Source of the DNA: Anaerolineaceae bacterium | GTDB taxonomy: Bacteria; Chloroflexota; Anaerolineae; Anaerolineales; Villigracilaceae | Direction of reading: 5' to 3' | Assembly: GCA_022181005.1 (NCBI GenBank) | Contig: BQMV01000143.1 | Span: forward strand, 1 to 11,076 | Length of the DNA stretch: 11,076 nucleotides | In this document: in pieces, positions 7,901 through 11,076 of the stretch | How positions within the stretch are numbered: position 1 is the first letter of the stretch | Layout: every line of letters begins with the position of its first letter | Translations under genes and position numbers: made by a program | Notes under the pieces: model-generated | Seen by the model: only the letters and a program-made list of their open reading frames with translations | What the model was told of the DNA's origin: nothing | Databases searched by the model: none

Positions 7901-8413
7901 TTATTCCTTCGCATAAATCTTCGACAGGTCAATATCGTCAAAGTTGAACGTAAATTGCGGCTCCTCATACCCCAGCGGAAAGTCCTTCCGCAAGGGATGC
8001 GCATCCAGATCGTCGGGCGTTAAAATCTTGCGCGGATCGGGATGTCCTTCAAAGACGATCCCAAACATATCGTTTACTTCGCGTTCGCGCCAGTTCGCCG
8101 TCTGATATATATGCGAAACCGTCGGGACGTTAAGCTGGTCGCCCGCAACGGGGACTCGCAATTGCAACGTGGTATTTTGCGCCAGCGACGACATCTGATA
8201 GATCACATGGAAGCGCGGCGTTTGTTGAGGATAGTAATCCGTCGCAGTGAGCGCGGAGAGCAGTTCAAATTCGTGCTTGTCGCGCAGAAGAGTCAACGCG
8301 TCCACGATCTGATCGGCTTTAACGAAGATATGCGCCTCCCCGCGAAATTCTTCGCAGGTTGCGTCAAAAGTCTCTTGCAGCGTTTGAACGATGGGTTCTA
8401 TTTTTTTATCCAT
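7901..8413 (-). CDS. nuoC: NADH-quinone oxidoreductase subunit C (30 kDa-type)
   Basis: A 170-residue soluble subunit of the quinone-linked arm; it binds no cofactor and supports NuoD and NuoI structurally. The family signature is clear at residues 109-147: REREVNDMFGIVFEGHPD, then RKILTPDD and HPLRKDFPLG. The N-terminal half (about 27-90) has the usual alpha-beta fold pattern, with LSALTATDY near residue 60. The protein is separate from NuoD. The start at 8413 has an AAGG site 7 bases upstream and follows nuoB after 45 bases that contain a hairpin. The stop TAA at 7903-7901 is 48 bases before nuoD. Length and motif order are normal. Confidence 0.97.
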   Translation of the reverse strand: MDKKIEPIVQTLQETFDATCEEFRGEAHIFVKADQIVDALTLLRDKHEFELLSALTATDYYPQQTPRFHVIYQMSSLAQNTTLQLRVPVAGDQLNVPTVSHIYQTANWREREVNDMFGIVFEGHPDPRKILTPDDLDAHPLRKDFPLGYEEPQFTFNFDDIDLSKIYAKE

Positions 8414-8429
8414 AAGATCGCCTTATCGC

Positions 8430-8460
8430 AACAAACGGCGGAAAAATCCGCTCCGTTGTT
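8430..8460 (-). other. RNA hairpin in the nuoB-nuoC gap
   Basis: The nuo-strand RNA can form an interrupted 12-pair stem: AACAA with UUGUU, CGG with CCG, and CGGA with UCCG, closed by a UUUU loop. A U bulge on the 3' arm and an AG bulge on the 5' arm interrupt it. The stem begins at the last two bases of the nuoB stop codon and ends before the nuoC ribosome site. It lacks a following U-run, so it is unlikely to be a rho-independent terminator. Confidence 0.4.
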
Positions 8461-8986
8461 AAACGGAAATAGCGTTGCGCGGTCCTTTCGAGTGATTCCA
8501 AGCCTTCGTCATATCAACGAACTTCTCATCCTTCACTTTTTCATAGAGCGTCATAATGCCATGAATGAGCGCGTCGGGGCGCGGAGGGCAACCCGCCACG
8601 TACACATCCACCGGAATAATTTCATCCACGCCTTGCAAGATCGCATAATTATTGAAAACGCCGCCAGTTGAGGCGCAATCGCCCATGGCGATCGCCCATT
8701 TCGGCTCAGGCATCTGATCGTACAACTGGCGCACTACCGGCGCCATCTTGCGCGAAACGCGCCCAGCGACGATCATCAAATCCGATTGGCGTGGGCTGGC
8801 GCGCATGAGTTCCATGCCGAAACGACTCATATCGTAATGAGACGCTTGCGCCGCCATCATTTCAATCGCGCAGCAGGCAAGACCAAACAACATGGGCCAC
8901 ATGGCGTTCGTGCGCGACCAGTTGACCAGTTCTTCTAATTTAACAGTAACCATCCCCATGTTACCGAGTTTTTGCTCTATTCCCAT
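8459..8986 (-). CDS. nuoB: NADH-quinone oxidoreductase subunit B (binds cluster N2)
   Basis: The subunit that holds the last Fe-S cluster, N2, which hands electrons to quinone at the boundary with NuoD and NuoH. The cluster ligands are the tandem cysteines C38-C39 (GLACCAIEMM), C104 (GDCASTGG) and C133 (VAGCPPRPDALI); all are present. I place the start at the ATG at 8986 (175 residues), because AAAGGAG lies 7 bases before it. A longer frame from 9007 would add MEERSSR, but those codons are the ribosome site region itself. With this start the gene overlaps the end of nuoA by 10 bases. The VFNNYAILQGVDEIIPVDVY segment is highly typical. Function is certain. Confidence 0.97.
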   Translation of the reverse strand: MGIEQKLGNMGMVTVKLEELVNWSRTNAMWPMLFGLACCAIEMMAAQASHYDMSRFGMELMRASPRQSDLMIVAGRVSRKMAPVVRQLYDQMPEPKWAIAMGDCASTGGVFNNYAILQGVDEIIPVDVYVAGCPPRPDALIHGIMTLYEKVKDEKFVDMTKAWNHSKGPRNAISV

Positions 8987-9330
8987 TCGAGAGCTCCTTT
9001 CTTCCATGCGTACACATAACCCACCAGCAAAATGCCGATGAAGACGATCATTTCAATTAAACCGAACAGCCCAAGCTGGCGAAACACCACCGCCCACGGC
9101 AAAAAGAACACCACTTCGATGTCAAATAAAATGAACAGCACGGCGATCAAATAGAAACGGACGGGCAAGCGGCGCGTCGCTTCGCCATAAGGGACAATAC
9201 CCGATTCATATGGCTGTGATTTAGCTTTGGAAGGCTTCTTAGGACCGAATAAATTCCCAAGCCCAATCGCAATCAGCGCAACCAACGTTGCCAGTAAGAC
9301 CATCAACGCGATGGCGACATATTCCAGCAT
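8977..9330 (-). CDS. nuoA: NADH-quinone oxidoreductase subunit A
   Basis: A 117-residue membrane protein, the first gene of the operon. Three hydrophobic helices are seen (about 3-26, 58-80 and 87-109). The loop between the first two holds PYESG (40-44), the family signature, a stretch known in homologues to change conformation during catalysis. FDIEVVFFLPWA in the second helix contains Asp70 and Glu72, the conserved acidic pair that corresponds to the D/E pair of E. coli NuoA. NuoA surrounds NuoH and NuoJ at the quinone site. The start at 9330 has a good GAGGAG site 5 bases upstream. The basic patch GPKKPSKAKSQ sits between helix 1 and the signature loop. Length is close to other bacterial NuoA proteins. 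Confidence 0.97.
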   Translation of the reverse strand: MLEYVAIALMVLLATLVALIAIGLGNLFGPKKPSKAKSQPYESGIVPYGEATRRLPVRFYLIAVLFILFDIEVVFFLPWAVVFRQLGLFGLIEMIVFIGILLVGYVYAWKKGALEWE

Positions 9331-9335
9331 TGCGG

Positions 9336-9341
9336 CTCCTC
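9336..9341 (-). promoter_or_regulatory. Ribosome binding site of nuoA
   Basis: The minus strand reads GAGGAG, 5 bases before the nuoA ATG at 9330. The spacing is in the usual range and confirms the start. Confidence 0.7.
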
Positions 9342-9383
9342 AAAACGCCCAATTAAAGGACGAGAATGTATAAGACGGATGAC

Positions 9384-9412
9384 AGTATAACATAAGAGTT
9401 TCGAAAGTTCCA
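9384..9412 (-). promoter_or_regulatory. Candidate promoter of the nuo operon
   Basis: The minus strand carries an extended -10 element TGTTATACT (9392-9384), five of six matches to TATAAT in the core plus the upstream TG. With a 17-base spacer the -35 region is TGGAAC, only three of six matches to TTGACA; extended -10 promoters can tolerate this. Transcription would start near 9377, giving a leader of about 47 bases before nuoA. A second weaker -10-like box (TATACA at 9372-9367) lies downstream. The 144-base gap is the natural place for the operon promoter. I see no clear intrinsic terminator for the sigma gene in it, so read-through from upstream is also possible. Confidence 0.4.
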
Positions 9413-9474
9413 CTTTTCACAAGGTTGGCAAAATAAAGGGGCAAACGAGCCATCCGAACGATTCGTTAGTCAAT

Positions 9475-10959
9475 TTAACCTAAATAATCTCTTAACGGCT
9501 CGCTGTTCGAAGGATGCCTTAATTTCCTCAGCGCTTTGGCTTCAATCTGGCGGATGCGCTCGCGAGTGACATGAAAACGCGCGCTCACCTCTTCCAGCGT
9601 GTACTCTCTCCCATCCGCCAGTCCAAATCTCAACTCAAGCACCTCGCGCTCGCGATCAGATAGCGTCGTCAGCGCGTCGCGCACTTGCATCTTTAACATA
9701 TCACACATGGCGGCATCAATCGGCGAGAGCGCGCCTTCATCTTCCAGAAAGTCGCCTAAGTCGCTAGCATCTTCGTCGTCTATAGGGCGATCAATCGAGA
9801 GCGGCTCCTCCATCGCAGAAAACGCGCGATCCACCTTTTGCGCGGCGTTAGCGAGCTTCTGCTTCAGCGTCTCATCGAGCGGCTTATTCTCAGCGTATGC
9901 GCGCAACACCGCTTCTACGTCGGCGGCAGGGAGATAATTCGCTTTTAACGCTATTTCTTCCGTAGTTGGCGCGCGTCCGAATTGCTGCGTGAGCGCGCGT
10001 TGCGCTTTTATCACCCGATTGATGGCTTCAAACAGATGCACAGGTATGCGTATTGTGCGCGCTTGCTCGGCAATAGAGCGATTAATGGATTGGCGAATCC
10101 ACCAAGCGGCATAAGTGCTGAATCTGAATCCGCGGCGCGGATCAAACCTCTCGACCGCGCGCATCAAGCCTATGTTTCCCTCCTGTATCAAATCCTGCAG
10201 GTCAATGCCGCGATTTAAGTATCGCTTCGCCACGCTAACCGTCAACCGCAAGTTGGAGCGAATCAATATCTGCCGCGCTTCATCCGAGCGAGCTCGAACC
10301 GAGTCTATTTCCTGTCGAAGACAATCGTCCAGTGGAAAATGAGCAATCAGCGTCTGCTGACTCGGCAGGCAATCGCGCATATTAAAACGTTGAAAGAGCC
10401 ACTTCGCGCATTCAGACGGAAGCAGGTAGAAACCAAGAAAGACCGAGTACGCCTGTCGCGCAACTTCATTCCACAGTTCATCCGTCCCCCACAGTCCATT
10501 ATTCAAATAGCTCCTTAAATAAGAAGGAGCGCCTAACTCAAATGAGACGCGCAACTTCCTCGCCTCATCGAGCAATTGAGAAAGATTCGGCGCCTCACAA
10601 TCAAACCTGGCGGCATCTTCAAGCAAACGCTTCCATGCAGTAATGGTGTCAGCCGTAAACCTGCAATAAACTGCGCGTTCCTTCGTCAGCTTTGCGCGCA
10701 TCGGACGATTCTCCACTGCGCCAATCAAGCGTTCTGCTTCGATCATGGTCGCTAGATGAAATTCATCATCAGCGTTAAGTAACTTGACCTGACCAATTTC
10801 CTTTAAGTACAGGCGCACCGGGTCGGCGATAAGTTCGGCAGTGAGCGAGGAATCGCGCAGCGCAACCCCCGCCTCTTTCATCTGCCGCTGGTCAGGCGGT
10901 GGAATCCGCTTTTTTTGCTTCATATTTCCGCCAGCCGCAATCCTAGGTTCGTTACGCAT
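9475..10959 (-). CDS. RNA polymerase sigma-70 factor, RpoD-like (true 5' end uncertain)
   Basis: A group 1/2 type sigma-70 factor that directs RNA polymerase to promoters. Counting from the ATG at 10959 (494 residues): region 1.2 is at about 45-79 (DPVRLYLKEIGQ), region 2 at 226-302 (NLRLTVSVAKRY, DLIQEGNIGLMRAVERFDPRRG, FSTYAAWWIRQSI), region 3 includes SDLGDFLED near 400, and region 4 at 427-487 ends in VTRERIRQIEAKALRKLRHP, the -35 binding helix-turn-helix. There is no acidic region 1.1. A nonconserved insert of about 140 residues separates regions 1.2 and 2, and about 28 residues are inserted in region 3. The start is uncertain: 10959 has GGCGGA 8 bases upstream, 10923 is an alternative, and the frame stays open to the adapter at 11010. 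The GTG at 11043 lies in adapter sequence and is false. It may be the main sigma factor or a close paralogue. Confidence 0.88.
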   Translation of the reverse strand: MRNEPRIAAGGNMKQKKRIPPPDQRQMKEAGVALRDSSLTAELIADPVRLYLKEIGQVKLLNADDEFHLATMIEAERLIGAVENRPMRAKLTKERAVYCRFTADTITAWKRLLEDAARFDCEAPNLSQLLDEARKLRVSFELGAPSYLRSYLNNGLWGTDELWNEVARQAYSVFLGFYLLPSECAKWLFQRFNMRDCLPSQQTLIAHFPLDDCLRQEIDSVRARSDEARQILIRSNLRLTVSVAKRYLNRGIDLQDLIQEGNIGLMRAVERFDPRRGFRFSTYAAWWIRQSINRSIAEQARTIRIPVHLFEAINRVIKAQRALTQQFGRAPTTEEIALKANYLPAADVEAVLRAYAENKPLDETLKQKLANAAQKVDRAFSAMEEPLSIDRPIDDEDASDLGDFLEDEGALSPIDAAMCDMLKMQVRDALTTLSDREREVLELRFGLADGREYTLEEVSARFHVTRERIRQIEAKALRKLRHPSNSEPLRDYLG

Positions 10960-11009
10960 TACGGCGATCCGCCCGCCGTTTTCTTCGCTATCGCTTTGCA
11001 GACAGCGAA

Positions 11010-11076
11010 AGATCGGAAGAGCACACGTCTGAACTCCAGTCACGTGGCCTTATCTCGTATGCCGTCTTCTGCTTGA
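11010..11076 (+). other. Illumina TruSeq index adapter (assembly contamination)
   Basis: From 11010 the plus strand reads AGATCGGAAGAGCACACGTC and continues to CAGTCAC at 11043, the Illumina TruSeq read-1 adapter. Bases 11044-11049 are GTGGCC, which I recognise as TruSeq index 20, followed by TT. Bases 11052-11075 begin ATCTCGTATGCC and end TTCTGCTTG, the P7 flow-cell end. This is a full adapter read-through from a short insert that was left in the contig. The biological sequence ends at about 11009. Confidence 0.98.

Noticed and set aside
9416..9422. TTGTGAA on the minus strand as a Rex (NADH-sensing) operator
   Set aside because: Only one half-site is present; the second half TTCACAA is missing at the expected distance, so this is no better than chance.
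9457..9467. Palindrome AACGA-T-TCGTT after the sigma gene as a terminator
   Set aside because: The single-base loop and short stem cannot form a stable RNA hairpin, and no U-run follows.
1..11009. A hidden novel system (defence, mobile element, biosynthetic cluster)
   Set aside because: The coding space is filled by known complex I subunits and a sigma factor; there are no repeats, integrase or transposase genes, or unexplained long gaps.

Overview
The window holds one long, tightly packed minus-strand gene cluster for respiratory complex I (NADH:quinone oxidoreductase), preceded in the transcription direction by a primary-type sigma-70 factor gene. Read along the minus strand from the right edge, the order is: sequencing adapter (11010-11076), sigma factor, a 144-base gap with a candidate promoter, then nuoA-B-C-D-E-F-G-H-I-J, and nuoK cut off at base 1. 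All complete nuo genes are intact, with no frameshift or missing cluster ligand. The genes for the distal proton-pumping subunits (nuoL, M, N) would lie to the left, outside the window.

The encoded proteins cover all three parts of the peripheral arm. NuoE, F and G form the NADH-oxidising module; NuoB, C, D and I form the quinone-linked module; NuoA, H, J and K form the proximal membrane part. Because NuoE, F and G sit in the operon with their FMN, NADH and Fe-S motifs, NADH is the likely electron donor, rather than the ferredoxin or F420H2 used by 11-subunit complexes. NuoC and NuoD are separate proteins, not the fused NuoCD of enterobacteria. Most junctions overlap by 1 to 14 bases, pointing to one transcript and translational coupling. 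The B-C and C-D junctions have real gaps, and each contains an RNA hairpin that would form in the nuo transcript.

The organism is probably an uncultured bacterium of the Chloroflexota, perhaps Anaerolineae. This is inferred from the overall look of the proteins, the nuoA-to-K order with unfused C and D, and the sigma factor with a large insertion between regions 1.2 and 2. It rests on recognition, not on a database comparison. The GC content looks moderate, near one half.

The most notable observation is technical. The last 67 bases are an Illumina TruSeq index adapter, so the biological sequence ends at about 11009. The longest open frame of the sigma factor starts with a GTG inside this adapter and has a false N-terminus. 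I found no phage, transposon, CRISPR array, tRNA, rRNA or defence gene, and no convincing evidence of an undescribed biological system. This is mostly an ordinary core-metabolism region.
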